A DNA stretch of 64,000 nt from Streptomyces cellulosae (lineage in GTDB: Bacteria; Actinomycetota; Actinomycetes; Streptomycetales; Streptomycetaceae), in assembly GCF_000721105.1 (NCBI RefSeq), contig NZ_JOEV01000012.1, forward strand, positions 124,001-188,000, in the 5' to 3' direction. The stretch's first letter is position 1. The number at the start of each line of letters is the position of its first letter. A model generated the notes under the pieces. It was not told where the DNA came from. It worked only from the letters and a program-made list of their open reading frames with translations, and searched no databases. Both the position numbers and the translations under genes were made by a program. Of the stretch, positions 33,282-42,851 are shown piece after piece.

Positions 33282-35153
33282 ATGAGCACACAAGTCCACG
33301 GCAGGGGGCTCTCGGGCCCGAGGCGATCAGGGCCCCGGGCCGGCAGGCTCGTCGCCGCGGCCGGGGCGGCCGCCCTGGTGTTCTCGGCCGGGCTCGCGAC
33401 CCCGCTCGATCCGGCACCCCGGCGGGCAGCGGCCGCGGAGGGCGACAGCGTCCTGACCGTCGCGGTCGCGCAGAGCGTGGACTCACTGAGCCCGTTCCTG
33501 GCGCAGCGGCTGGTCAGCACCAGCATCCACCGGCTGATGTACGAGTACCTGACCAACTACGACCCCAAGGACAACCACGCCGTCCCCGGCCTGGCCACCA
33601 GGTGGGAGTCGTCCCCCGACAAGCTGACCTGGACGTACACCATCCGCTCCGACTCCAAGTGGTCGGACGGGCAGCAGGCCACCGCCCAGGACGCGGCCTG
33701 GACGTTCAACAAGATGATGACCGACGAGGGCGCCGCCACCGCCAACGGCAGCTTCGTCGGCAACTTCGAGAAGGTCACCGCCCCCAGCCCCACCCAGCTG
33801 GTCATCCAGCTGAAGAAGCCGCAGGCCACGATGACCGCCCTCGACGTGCCGATCGTCCCGAAGCACGTCTGGGAGAAGGTCGGGGACTTCTCGAAGTTCA
33901 ACAACGACAAGAGCTTCCCCGTCGTCGGGAACGGGCCGTTCGTCCTCACCGACTACAAGCCCGACAGCTACGTACGCCTGAAGCCGAACAAGGACTTCTG
34001 GCGGGGCGCACCCAAGTTCGACGAGCTGGTCGTCCGCTACTACAAGGACCAGGACGCCGCCGTGGCCGCGCTGCGCAAGGGCGAGGTCTCCTTCGTCGCG
34101 GGCTCCCCGTCACTGACCCCGGCTCAGGCGGCCTCCCTCAAGAACGAGAAGAACATCCGCGTCAACGACGCCCCAGGCCGTCGTTTCTACGCGCTCGCCA
34201 CCAACCCGGGCGCCAAGGCGAAGAACGGCCAGAAGTTCGGCGACGGCGACCCCTCCCTGCTGGACGCGCGGGTACGGCACGCCCTGTTCCAGGCGGTCGA
34301 CCGCAAGACCGTCATCGACAAGGTGTTCCAGGGCCACGCCGTCGAAGGCCAGGGGTACATCCCGCCGCGCTTCTCGCAGTACTTCTGGAAGCCCTCGGCG
34401 AGTCAGGAGCTCGCCTACGACCCCGAGAAGGCGGGCCGGCTCCTCGACCAGGCGGGCTACAAGAAGAACAGCGCGGGCAAGCGCCTCGGCAAGGACGGCA
34501 AGCCGATCACGTACCGCGTGCTGTGCCACGCCACCGACCCGAACGACAAGGCGGTCGGCCAGTACCTGACGGAGTGGTGGGGCGAGCTCGGCATCGGTGT
34601 CACCCTCGACTGCCTCGACAACGTGACCGATCCGTGGCTCGCGGGCACCTACGACCTCGCCTTCGACGGCTGGTCCGTCAACCCGGACCCGGACTTCGTC
34701 CTGTCGATCCACACCTGCGCGGCCCTGCCCGCGACCCCGAAGGTCACCGGCGCCACCGACAACTTCGTCTGCGACAAGCGGTACGACGACCTGTACGCGC
34801 GTCAGCTCGCCGAGTACGACCCCGCCAAACGGGCCACGATCGTCAAGCAGATGGAGTCGCGGCTGTACGACCTGGGGTACATGAACGTCATGGCGTACCC
34901 GAACGCCGTGGAGGCGTACCGGACCGACCAGATCAAGTCGATCCGGACGATGCCGAGCGCGGCAGGCAACATCTACGGCCAGGACGGCTACTGGAGCTGG
35001 TGGTCGGCGGTCCCGGCCGCCTCGGACGGATCCTCCGACGATTCCGGCTCGACCGGGATCGTGATCGGCGGGGTGGTGCTCGCCGTGATCCTGGTGGGCG
35101 CCGGGGGGTTCGTCGCGCTGCGGCGCAGGTCCACCGCCGACGACCGTGAGTAG
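33282..35153 (+). CDS. Importer B, substrate-binding protein with signal peptide and C-terminal membrane anchor
   Basis: 623 residues, family 5 peptide-binding fold: SVDSLSPFLAQRLVSTSIHR, SDSKWSDGQQATAQDAAWTF, VVGNGPFVLTDYKPDSYVRL and RHALFQAVDRKTVIDKV. Unlike the proteins of importers A and C it has no lipobox. The N-terminus is a plain Sec signal (RLVAAAGAAALVFSAGLATP). The C-terminus has a Ser/Asp/Gly linker, a transmembrane helix (GIVIGGVVLAVILVGAGGFV) and RRRSTADDRE inside. The binding protein is therefore tethered by its tail. Two Cys pairs may form disulfides. It overlaps the permease gene by 8 bp. Ligand unknown. Confidence 0.9.
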   Translation: MSTQVHGRGLSGPRRSGPRAGRLVAAAGAAALVFSAGLATPLDPAPRRAAAAEGDSVLTVAVAQSVDSLSPFLAQRLVSTSIHRLMYEYLTNYDPKDNHAVPGLATRWESSPDKLTWTYTIRSDSKWSDGQQATAQDAAWTFNKMMTDEGAATANGSFVGNFEKVTAPSPTQLVIQLKKPQATMTALDVPIVPKHVWEKVGDFSKFNNDKSFPVVGNGPFVLTDYKPDSYVRLKPNKDFWRGAPKFDELVVRYYKDQDAAVAALRKGEVSFVAGSPSLTPAQAASLKNEKNIRVNDAPGRRFYALATNPGAKAKNGQKFGDGDPSLLDARVRHALFQAVDRKTVIDKVFQGHAVEGQGYIPPRFSQYFWKPSASQELAYDPEKAGRLLDQAGYKKNSAGKRLGKDGKPITYRVLCHATDPNDKAVGQYLTEWWGELGIGVTLDCLDNVTDPWLAGTYDLAFDGWSVNPDPDFVLSIHTCAALPATPKVTGATDNFVCDKRYDDLYARQLAEYDPAKRATIVKQMESRLYDLGYMNVMAYPNAVEAYRTDQIKSIRTMPSAAGNIYGQDGYWSWWSAVPAASDGSSDDSGSTGIVIGGVVLAVILVGAGGFVALRRRSTADDRE

Positions 35154-36201
35154 CGCCCAGAAGACCGCCGCTCCGGTCCTCGCCGGACCGGCGGTCCGGG
35201 CCCGCACCCCACGGGCACGCACCACCGCCGCGTACGTCCGCTACGGCGCCGGGAAGCTGGGCGGCGCCGCCGTCTCACTGCTCGCCGTGCTGGTCACCGG
35301 CTTCTTCCTGTTCCGGCTGATCCCGGGCGACCCGGTCAAGACCATGACCGGCGGCCGCCCGGTGTCCGCCGAACAACTGGCGTCATACCGGCGGGAGTTC
35401 GGCCTCGACCTGCCGCTGTGGCAGCAGTTCACCGACTACTGCGGCAAGGCCCTCACCGGCGACCTCGGCACCTCGTACCAGTTCCGCGCCCCGGTCGTCG
35501 ACAAGATCAGCGAGGCGCTGCCGAACACCCTGCTGCTGACCGGCACGGGCTTCGTCCTCTACACCGCGCTCGGCATCCTCCTCGGCACCCGCGCGGCCTG
35601 GCGCAACGGCCGGCTCGGGGACCGGCTGAACACCGGTCTGGCGCTGACCCTCTTCTCGGTCCCGTCGTTCTGGCTGGGCCTGCTGCTCATCATCGTGTTC
35701 TCGGTGGGCATCGGCCCGATCCCCGGGATGTTCCCCACCGGTGGCATGGAGTCGGGCGGCGAGGAGGGCTTCGCGTACGTCATCGACGTCGCCCACCATC
35801 TGGTCCTGCCGGTGATCACGCTGGTCGCGGTGGAGTACGGGCAGACCCTGCTGGTGACCCGCTCGGCGCTGCTGGACGAGATGGGCAGCGACTACCTCAC
35901 CACCGCTCGCGCCAAGGGCCTGAGGGACGACCTGGTCCGGCGCCGGCACGCGGTGCCCAACGCCCTGCTGCCGACCGTGACGCTGATCTTCGTCAACCTG
36001 GGCCGGACGGTCGCCGGCGTGATCCTCGTCGAGACGGTGTTCTCCTGGCCGGGTCTGGGCGGGCTGTTCTACCAGGCCCTGAGCGTGCCGGACCTGCCGC
36101 TGGTCCAGGGTCTGTTCCTCTTCTTCGCCGCGACGGTGATCGTCATGAACACGCTGGCCGACCTGGTCTATCCGCTGCTCGACCCCCGGGTGGGCCGATG
36201 A
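35146..36201 (+). CDS. Importer B, permease (DppB/OppB type)
   Basis: A 351-residue permease from a GTG start. N-terminal VRYGAGKLGGAAVSLLAVLVT, then FLFRLIPGDPVKTMTGGRP, the coupling loop TARAKGLRDDLVRRRHAVPN, and C-terminal DLVYPLLDPRVGR. About 50 cytoplasmic residues precede the first helix. It overlaps the preceding gene by 8 bp and the next by 4 bp. Confidence 0.92.
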   Translation: MSSAQKTAAPVLAGPAVRARTPRARTTAAYVRYGAGKLGGAAVSLLAVLVTGFFLFRLIPGDPVKTMTGGRPVSAEQLASYRREFGLDLPLWQQFTDYCGKALTGDLGTSYQFRAPVVDKISEALPNTLLLTGTGFVLYTALGILLGTRAAWRNGRLGDRLNTGLALTLFSVPSFWLGLLLIIVFSVGIGPIPGMFPTGGMESGGEEGFAYVIDVAHHLVLPVITLVAVEYGQTLLVTRSALLDEMGSDYLTTARAKGLRDDLVRRRHAVPNALLPTVTLIFVNLGRTVAGVILVETVFSWPGLGGLFYQALSVPDLPLVQGLFLFFAATVIVMNTLADLVYPLLDPRVGR

Positions 36202-37117
36202 CGACCGACACCCCGGCCCGGGTCACCGAGACCGGTCCGCGCGCGCTCGCCCGGCAGCGCCGCCGGCGGTCCGTCGTACGGTTCTGGACGCGGTACCGCA
36301 CCCATCGCGCCGGGCTGGCCGGCCTGGCCGCGCTCATCCTGTTCGCCCTCGTCGCGCTGACCGCTCCGCTGACCGTCGGCTCCGACGTGGCCGGTGTGAC
36401 CGACGCGCCCGGGCAGCCGATGGAGAGCCCGAGCGGCGCGTTCCCACTGGGCACCGACCGCTTCGGGCGGAATCTGCTGGGGCTGCTGGTGTGGGGCTCG
36501 CGCATCTCGCTGCTGGTGGGCCTGCTGGCGGCCGTGCTGTCGGTGACGATCGGCACGCTGGTCGGCATCACGGCCGGGCACTTCAAGGGCGCGTACGCGA
36601 CCGTGCTGATGCGGGTCACGGACTGGTTCCTGGTGATGCCGACGCTGGTGCTCGCCATCGCGCTGGCCACCGTGATGTCCCGTTCGCTGGGCACGGTGGT
36701 CCTGGCGATCGGTGTGACCACCTGGCCGACGACCGCCCGGCTGGTGCGGGCGCAGACGCTGGCGGTGGAGTCACGGCCGTACATCGAACGCGCGAAGGCG
36801 CTCGGCGGCGGCCACTGGCACATCATGTCCCGGCATGTGCTGCCCAACGTGATGCCGCTGGTGCTGGCGCAGGCGACCCTCGGGATCTCCACCGCGATCC
36901 TCGCCGAGGCGACCCTGGCCTTCCTCGGGCTGGGCGACCCGACGGTGGTGTCGTGGGGCGGGCTGCTCCAGGAGGCGCGGGAGGCGGGTGCGGTGAGTTC
37001 CGGAGACTGGTGGTACCTGGTGCCGCCCGGCATCGCGATCGCGGCGGTGGCGCTGGCGTTCACACTGTGCGGGCGTGCGGTGGAGTCGGTGCTAAACCCC
37101 CGGCTGGAGGTGGACCG

Positions 37118-37121
<4 letters not shown>
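36198..37121 (+). CDS. Importer B, permease (DppC/OppC type)
   Basis: 307 residues. YRTHRAGLAGLAALILFALV marks the first helix, FPLGTDRFGRNLLGLLVWGSR the conserved periplasm-side segment of DppC proteins, ERAKALGGGHWHIMSRHVLPN the EAA loop, and CGRAVESVLNPRLEV the C-terminus. ATGA overlap with the previous gene and TTGA overlap with the next. Confidence 0.92.
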
Positions 37122-38112
<991 letters not shown>

Positions 38113-38116
<4 letters not shown>

Positions 38117-39150
38117 CGGCCACAGCACAACCACCGGTACGGCGCCGGCTACTGAGCGCCGAAGGCCTGCACGTCACCTACCCCGGCCGGCACGGCGACC
38201 CGCCCGCCCGCGCGGTGGACGGCGTCGAACTCGCCATCCGGCCCGGGGAGATCGTGGCCCTGGTCGGCGAGTCCGGCTGCGGCAAGACGACCCTCGCCCG
38301 CGCCCTGCTGGGCCTGGTCCGGCCGACGCGGGGCCACGTCCGCTTCGGCGGGCAGCCGCTGGAGTACTCCTCCCGGTCCCTGAAGGCGTACCGCAAACGC
38401 GTCCAGCTGGTCCTCCAGGACCCGACCGGCTCGCTCAACCCTCGGCACACGGTGTACGACGCCGTGGCGGAGGGGCTGCGGATCCACGGGTACGGCGGGG
38501 ACGAGCCGGCGGCGGTGGCCTCGGCCCTGTCCCGGGCGGGTCTGCGGCCCCCCGAGCGCTTCTTCCTGCGCTACCCGCACGAGCTGTCCGGCGGCCAGCG
38601 CCAACGGGTCGTCATCGCCGGGGCGCTGGTCCTCGAACCCGAACTCCTCGTCGCCGACGAGCCGGTGGCCTCGCTGGACGCCTCCGTACGCGGCGAGATC
38701 CTCGCCCTGCTGCTGCGTCTGCGGGACGAACTCGGCCTGTCGGCACTGGTGGTGACGCACGACCTGGGACTGGCGTGGAACATCGCGGACCGGGTGGCGG
38801 TGATGTACCTGGGCCGGATCGTGGAGACGGGCGACGTCGAGAAGGTACTGACCGAACCTCAACACCCTTACACCAAGGCGCTGTTGTCCGTGCTTCCGGA
38901 GGCGCCCGGGGATCCTGTCGTCCTCACCGGCGAGCCCCCCGACCCGTCCCGCGTCCCCTCCGGCTGCCGTTTCCACGCCCGTTGCCAGGTCCTGGCGAGC
39001 GGAGAGGCGGAACGGGCGGGGGTCGCGGGGGCGTGCCGGGAGGTGGATCCTGGGGTGCTGGGCGGGGGTGAGGTGGCTGAGGTGGCGTGTCATTGGGCAA
39101 CCTCACGGGCGCAAGCAGGACTGGCGGAGGAGGGGCTGTCGGCGTCCTAG
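38113..39150 (+). CDS. Importer B, ATP-binding protein (DppF/OppF type)
   Basis: A 345-residue ATPase. [57 protein letters not shown] and LVVTHDLGLAWNIADR are intact. PSGCRFHARCQV closes the conserved part; the last 50 residues are Gly/Glu/Ala-rich and non-conserved. Last gene of operon B; a hairpin follows at 39239. Confidence 0.93.
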
Positions 39151-39238
39151 CGCCGCGGCAGGCGACGTCTGCCCGTCAAGGAGCGGCGTCCGGTGCGTGC
39201 TCCGGGGGTTCCCCGGCCGCAGGCTGGTGGAGTGCCGA

Positions 39239-39275
39239 CCGGAAGCCCTCGTACTGGACGTACGTGGGCTTCCGG
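39239..39275 (+). terminator. Terminator of importer operon B
   Basis: CCGGAAGCCC/GGGCTTCCGG (39239-39248 with 39266-39275) encloses a second pairing CGTAC/GTACG, 89 bp after the last stop. Confidence 0.65.
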
Positions 39276-39403
39276 CCGGTGCGGCGAGTGGGGCACCTCC
39301 CACGCCCTTGAGGCGGTGAGGGAGCGTGCCGGGCGTCGCGACGGGGCGAGCGTTGCCTGTCACGGCACTAGGGCTGTTGCGAAAGTGGATCTTGTTCTAC
39401 GAA

Positions 39404-39455
39404 GCGACGGTGCTGGTCGCAGCCATCAACGAATGGCTGCGACCAGCACCGTCGC
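39404..39455. repeat. Perfect 23-bp palindromic hairpin from an inverted transposase end
   Basis: 39404-39426 is the exact reverse complement of 39433-39455, with a 6-base loop (CAACGA). The left arm codes for the last residues of the transposase (ATVLVAAI), and the right arm is its inverted copy. It lies 8 bp past the VOC stop, so it could also end VOC transcription. Confidence 0.9.
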
Positions 39456-39463
39456 AACTACCC

Positions 39464-39919
39464 TCAGACGACGTCGAATTCGTTGCCCTCGGGGTCCTGC
39501 ATGGCGGCGGCGTAGAGCCCCATGTCCGGCTCATCCTTAATCCGCAGCACGGTGGCACCAGCTTTGGCCAGCCGTTCCATCGTAGCCTTGACCCGTTGTG
39601 TGCGGACGTCCAGTGGGACGTCACGGCCCCCACCGACCTTCAGGTCGAAGTGCCACCGGTTCTTGGCGGCCTTCGGCTCCGGAACCTGCTGGAACCACAC
39701 CCTCGGCCCACGTCCCGCGGGATCGATGATCGACTCCGGAATATCCCCGGCACCGGCCGGCAACTCTGCCTCGGGCACCCCCACCGCCGCCCAGTAAGTA
39801 CGCCACGTGGCGTGCCCGCCCGGCGGAGGCTCAGGCACGTAGCCCAGGGCTTCGGCCCAGAACGTCACCATTCTCTGCGGATCGGAGCAGTCGATCGTCA
39901 GCTGCACTGTCATCTCCAT
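39464..39919 (-). CDS. VOC family (glyoxalase/bleomycin-resistance-like) protein inside the IS-like cassette
   Basis: 151 residues from the ATG at 39919; an ATG at 39913 is an alternative, and neither has a strong ribosome site. VOC features are VQLTIDCSDPQRMVTFWAEA, a His in NRWHFDLKVGGG, and the C-terminal Glu in MQDPEGNEFDVV, which are possible metal ligands. One beta-alpha-beta-beta-beta pair is present, so it should act as a dimer. It is the whole cargo of the cassette. A role in detoxification or antibiotic binding is the usual guess for such proteins. Confidence 0.82.
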   Translation of the reverse strand: MEMTVQLTIDCSDPQRMVTFWAEALGYVPEPPPGGHATWRTYWAAVGVPEAELPAGAGDIPESIIDPAGRGPRVWFQQVPEPKAAKNRWHFDLKVGGGRDVPLDVRTQRVKATMERLAKAGATVLRIKDEPDMGLYAAAMQDPEGNEFDVV

Positions 39920-39973
39920 GATCGGAGCATCCCAGACAGGTCTGACAGACAATCAACTTTCGCAACAGGCCCT

Positions 39974-40889
39974 GGGTGTATCGAAAGTGGATCTTTCTGT
40001 GAATGATCACGGCTCATGGGGCGGGGAGATCTCACGGAGGAGCAGTGGGCAGCGCTGGAGCCGTTGTTGCCGAAGGGGACGAGGGTGGGGCGGCCGCCTG
40101 TCTGGTCTCGGCGGCAGCTGATCGACGGCATACGGTTTCGGGTCGGGACCGGTGTTCCGTGGCGAGACGTCCCCGTCGAGTACGGGCCGTGGAGCCGGGT
40201 CTACGATCTGTTCCGCCGATGGCAGCGGAATGGCACCTGGCAGCGGATCCTCACCCGGCTCCGGTCCCTGGCTGACGCGAAGGGTGCGATCACGTGGGAC
40301 CTGAGCGTCGACTCCACGGTGTGCCGCGCTCATCAGCATGCGGCTGGGGCCCGCAAGCAGGGTGACCTGCAGAAGGAACCGCCGGGCGGTGTGTTCACCG
40401 AACCCGATGATCACGGGCTGGGACGCTCGCGCGGCGGGTTCACCACAAGCTCCACCTGGCCGTCGAGCAGGGACAAAAACCCATGTCAATCGTGGTCACG
40501 GCAGGGCAGCGAGGGGACTCACCGCAGTTCGAACCCGTGCTGGAGAAGGTCCGCGTGCCCGCATCGGGCCGGGCCGGCCACGCGTCCGTCCCAATCGCGT
40601 GCGGGCGGACAAGGCGTACGCCTCCCGCAGGATTCGCGCCTACCTGCGCCGCCGCGGGATCCGCTGCACCATCCCGAGCAAGGCCGACCAGGCGCGCAAC
40701 CGCCAAAAGCTCGGCTCCCGCGGCGGTCGACCGCCACGCTTCCACCCGGCGGACTACCACGAGCGCCATGCGGTCGAGTGCGGGATCAACCGCCTCAAGA
40801 GACACCGCGCCGTCGCCACGCGATATGACAAGCTCGCGATCCGCTACGAGGTGACCGTCCTCGTAGCGGCCATTAACGAGTGGCTGTGA
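39974..40889 (+). mobile_element. Decayed IS5-like insertion sequence, right end not found
   Basis: The left end GGGTGTATCGAAAGTGGATC begins at 39974, directly beside the right end of the VOC cassette. The transposase gene follows 42 bp in. No matching right inverted end was seen after the transposase or after the following VOC gene, so the element is truncated or its right end has diverged. Confidence 0.6.
40016..40889 (+). pseudogene. IS5-family transposase, broken by two single-base losses
   Basis: Begins GRGDLTEEQWAALEPLLPKG with the DUF4096-type N-terminus. The first catalytic Asp ([20 protein letters not shown]) lies in the starting frame. Near 40445 (ACCAC-AAGCTC) and near 40562 (GTGCCC-GCATC) one C appears to be missing each time, so three frames are needed to read the protein. 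The last frame has [19 protein letters not shown] with the second Asp, then [20 protein letters not shown] with the Glu. The programmed frameshift of some IS5 relatives is single, so two shifts mean a dead gene. Confidence 0.82.
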
Positions 40890-40930
40890 CCAGCGGGTCA
40901 TACGAAGCTGGCCAGGATGGCGCGTGGGCG

Positions 40931-41314
40931 TCAGGAACCCATCCCGGCTCGGTCGGACTCGCTGCGAAGAACGCAGAATTCGTTGCCTTCGGGGTCAGCA
41001 AGGACTGCCCAGCCAGACCCGTCGGGGTTCCGGTGATCGGTGACAAAGGTGGCGCCGAGGCCGAGCAGCCGTTCCACCTCCTGCTCACGCAATGTCTCAG
41101 GGCGCAAACACAGATGGATCCGGTTCTTGATCTTCTTCGATTCGGGCACCTGGTTGAAGTACAGCACTGGGCCCTCCGCCAGCAGCACCTGCGTCTCCTG
41201 GTCACCCGGTCTATCCTCCGGGTGTAGTGGACGGCCAGTCACTCTGCTCCAGAACCGGGCCAGCTCGTAGGCATCCGCACAGTCAATCGCCACGTTCTGC
41301 AATACCGAAACCAT
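40931..41314 (-). CDS. Second VOC family protein, convergent with the transposase end
   Basis: 127 residues. VLQNVAIDCADAYELARFWS starts the fold, NRIHLCLRPE holds a possible metal-binding His, and VLADPEGNEFCVL the C-terminal Glu. It belongs to the Glyoxalase_6-like actinobacterial group and differs strongly in sequence from the VOC protein at 39464. It repeats the same layout: a VOC gene running toward a transposase 3' end, here 41 bp apart. Confidence 0.85.
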   Translation of the reverse strand: MVSVLQNVAIDCADAYELARFWSRVTGRPLHPEDRPGDQETQVLLAEGPVLYFNQVPESKKIKNRIHLCLRPETLREQEVERLLGLGATFVTDHRNPDGSGWAVLADPEGNEFCVLRSESDRAGMGS

Positions 41315-41530
41315 GCGCGCAAGCCTTCCTCACTCCCACTTCAGACGCCACCGAGTTGCGCTCAGCCTTCGCCTACACAGCTCAGGCGCATGGCAGCACT
41401 TTCGGCACACGCTCTAGGGTGTCGATCCGCCGCCGCTCCGAGGCCAGTGGGCGGCGCTCGCCCAGGCCGGCAGGGCCGACTGCCTCACGGCTCTCGGAGC
41501 CACCGAGGAGGCCGTGCTGGCCGGGCGCGG

Positions 41531-42670
41531 TCAGCCCTTGACCATCTTCCTCTCGACGTCGGGAAACCCCTTGTCCCACCAGTGACCGTAACGCCGGTAG
41601 ACAGCTGGATCGCGGTCGGCGAGCAGCAGTGACAGCTTTTCCGCCTCCTCGGTCAGGCCTTGCCACGCAACCTTGCCGAGCCTGCGGAAGGCGGTCAGTT
41701 CCAGTCCGCCGCCGGCTGCGCGCCACACTCCGGCGACCTGCCCGTCGACGAGCAGGCAGGGCAGCATGTCGCCGTTGCGCCGGACGACCAGAGGCCGGTA
41801 CTCCGCGGGCATGACTCGCCCGGGGACGGCGTGAGCCAGCAGCGTGCTGTCCCACATCGGCAGAAGCCTCGGCGGCGCCGGAGTGTCTTCGGCGGGCACG
41901 GTGGCGTCGGCCAGGTCGAACAGCGCGGCACGGCCAGGGCCCGGCACCCGTACCACCTGGTCGCCGAGCTCATGCAGGGCTTTGGTTATCACCGGGCGTG
42001 TCAGCAGGGTGAATCGCGCGAAGTCCTGGGCCGACGCGGGCCCGAACGCGCGCAGGTAGGCGAACAGCAGGCGCTGGACCTCAGCGTCGCCTTCCTGTGG
42101 CGCGGCCGCAGGGGCCGCCGCGAAGGCGCGGTAGGTGTTCGGCTGTGTGAACGACCACGGGCCGCCCGTCGGTACATGATGCAGGGGCGCGAACGTGCGG
42201 AGCGCCCACCACACGCGGTGTGCGTGCTCGCCGTGCCTCCCCGTGACCTCCTCCTCCACCTGGGCGCCGGTGCGGGGCCTCTTCAGGAACCCGGCGAGCT
42301 CCGGGAGCAGCGCGTCCGCGTCGGCGGGGGTCAGCCCTGTCGCGGTGAAACGGCGGTCGTACAGCCGCGACGCCCGCAGGCTGCTCAGCATGGCTGCGTG
42401 GTAGGGCCCGTAGTCCTCGGCGTGGACGACGTGCAGCGTGATCCGCATGAGCGTTGCCTTCACAATCCGCCCTTGCGCGAACGCCACGTCGAGATCCTCG
42501 GGCGCGAAGTCCTGCACACGGTTCCACAACGCCAGGTACGGCGACGCTGCTGTCTGCGCCTGAAGAGCGCATACCCGGCGAACCGCCTCCGTCACACCGA
42601 GGCGCCGGCGTTCGAGCAACAGCTGGCGGTCCAACGTGGCCAGGGTGAGCTGTCGCGCAGTGAGGCTCAT
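41531..42670 (-). CDS. Winged-helix DNA-binding (HTH_42), AlkZ-like protein
   Basis: A 379-residue HTH_42 (DUF1006) family protein. N-terminal LTARQLTLATLDRQLLLERR is followed by RRVCALQAQTAASPYLALW, which contains the Gln-x-Gln motif that is catalytic in AlkZ/YcaQ DNA glycosylases. TLMRITLHVVHAEDY, LPMWDSTLLAH and GQVAGVWR are further family marks. AlkZ unhooks azinomycin-type interstrand crosslinks; family members are often found near antibiotic genes. Start at the ATG 42670, where the MSLTARQL homology begins. No crosslinking-agent pathway is visible in the window. Confidence 0.85.
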   Translation of the reverse strand: MSLTARQLTLATLDRQLLLERRRLGVTEAVRRVCALQAQTAASPYLALWNRVQDFAPEDLDVAFAQGRIVKATLMRITLHVVHAEDYGPYHAAMLSSLRASRLYDRRFTATGLTPADADALLPELAGFLKRPRTGAQVEEEVTGRHGEHAHRVWWALRTFAPLHHVPTGGPWSFTQPNTYRAFAAAPAAAPQEGDAEVQRLLFAYLRAFGPASAQDFARFTLLTRPVITKALHELGDQVVRVPGPGRAALFDLADATVPAEDTPAPPRLLPMWDSTLLAHAVPGRVMPAEYRPLVVRRNGDMLPCLLVDGQVAGVWRAAGGGLELTAFRRLGKVAWQGLTEEAEKLSLLLADRDPAVYRRYGHWWDKGFPDVERKMVKG

Positions 42671-42851
42671 GGCCGGATCATGCCACCCTCGGCTCTCGCA
42701 CGAGGCAATCACCGGTGCAGGCTGTCAGTTGCTGCGCCGAGGAAGCCCACTGCCGAGAAGCCTGGCCGAAACCAGCTCCTGACCTGGGGCGCTCCCCTGG
42801 GTAGCTGATCGTCAGCGTTAGGGTGCTGGTCATCGAGAGCGTGGGGGATGG

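Larger units (their letters stand above)
39371..39972. mobile_element. Transposase-less cassette with IS-like inverted ends carrying a VOC gene
   Basis: Left end GGGCTGTTGCGAAAGTGGAT (39371-39390). Right end, read inward on the minus strand from 39972, GGGCCTGTTGCGAAAGTTGA: the two match with one inserted base and few changes. The left end also resembles the left end of the decayed IS at 39974 (GGGTGTATCGAAAGTGGATC). Inside, after 28 bp, is a stub coding for the transposase C-terminus ([14 protein letters not shown]), an inverted copy of that stub, and then a complete VOC gene. No transposase is left. I found no clear target-site duplication. It resembles mobile insertion cassettes that use a related element's transposase. 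Confidence 0.65.

Noticed and set aside
40338..40889. Transposase orfA/orfB pair with programmed frameshifting
   Set aside because: Some IS5-group elements use one programmed frameshift, but here two shifts of the same sense are needed and neither lies at a recognisable slippery heptamer. Two single-base losses explain the frames better.
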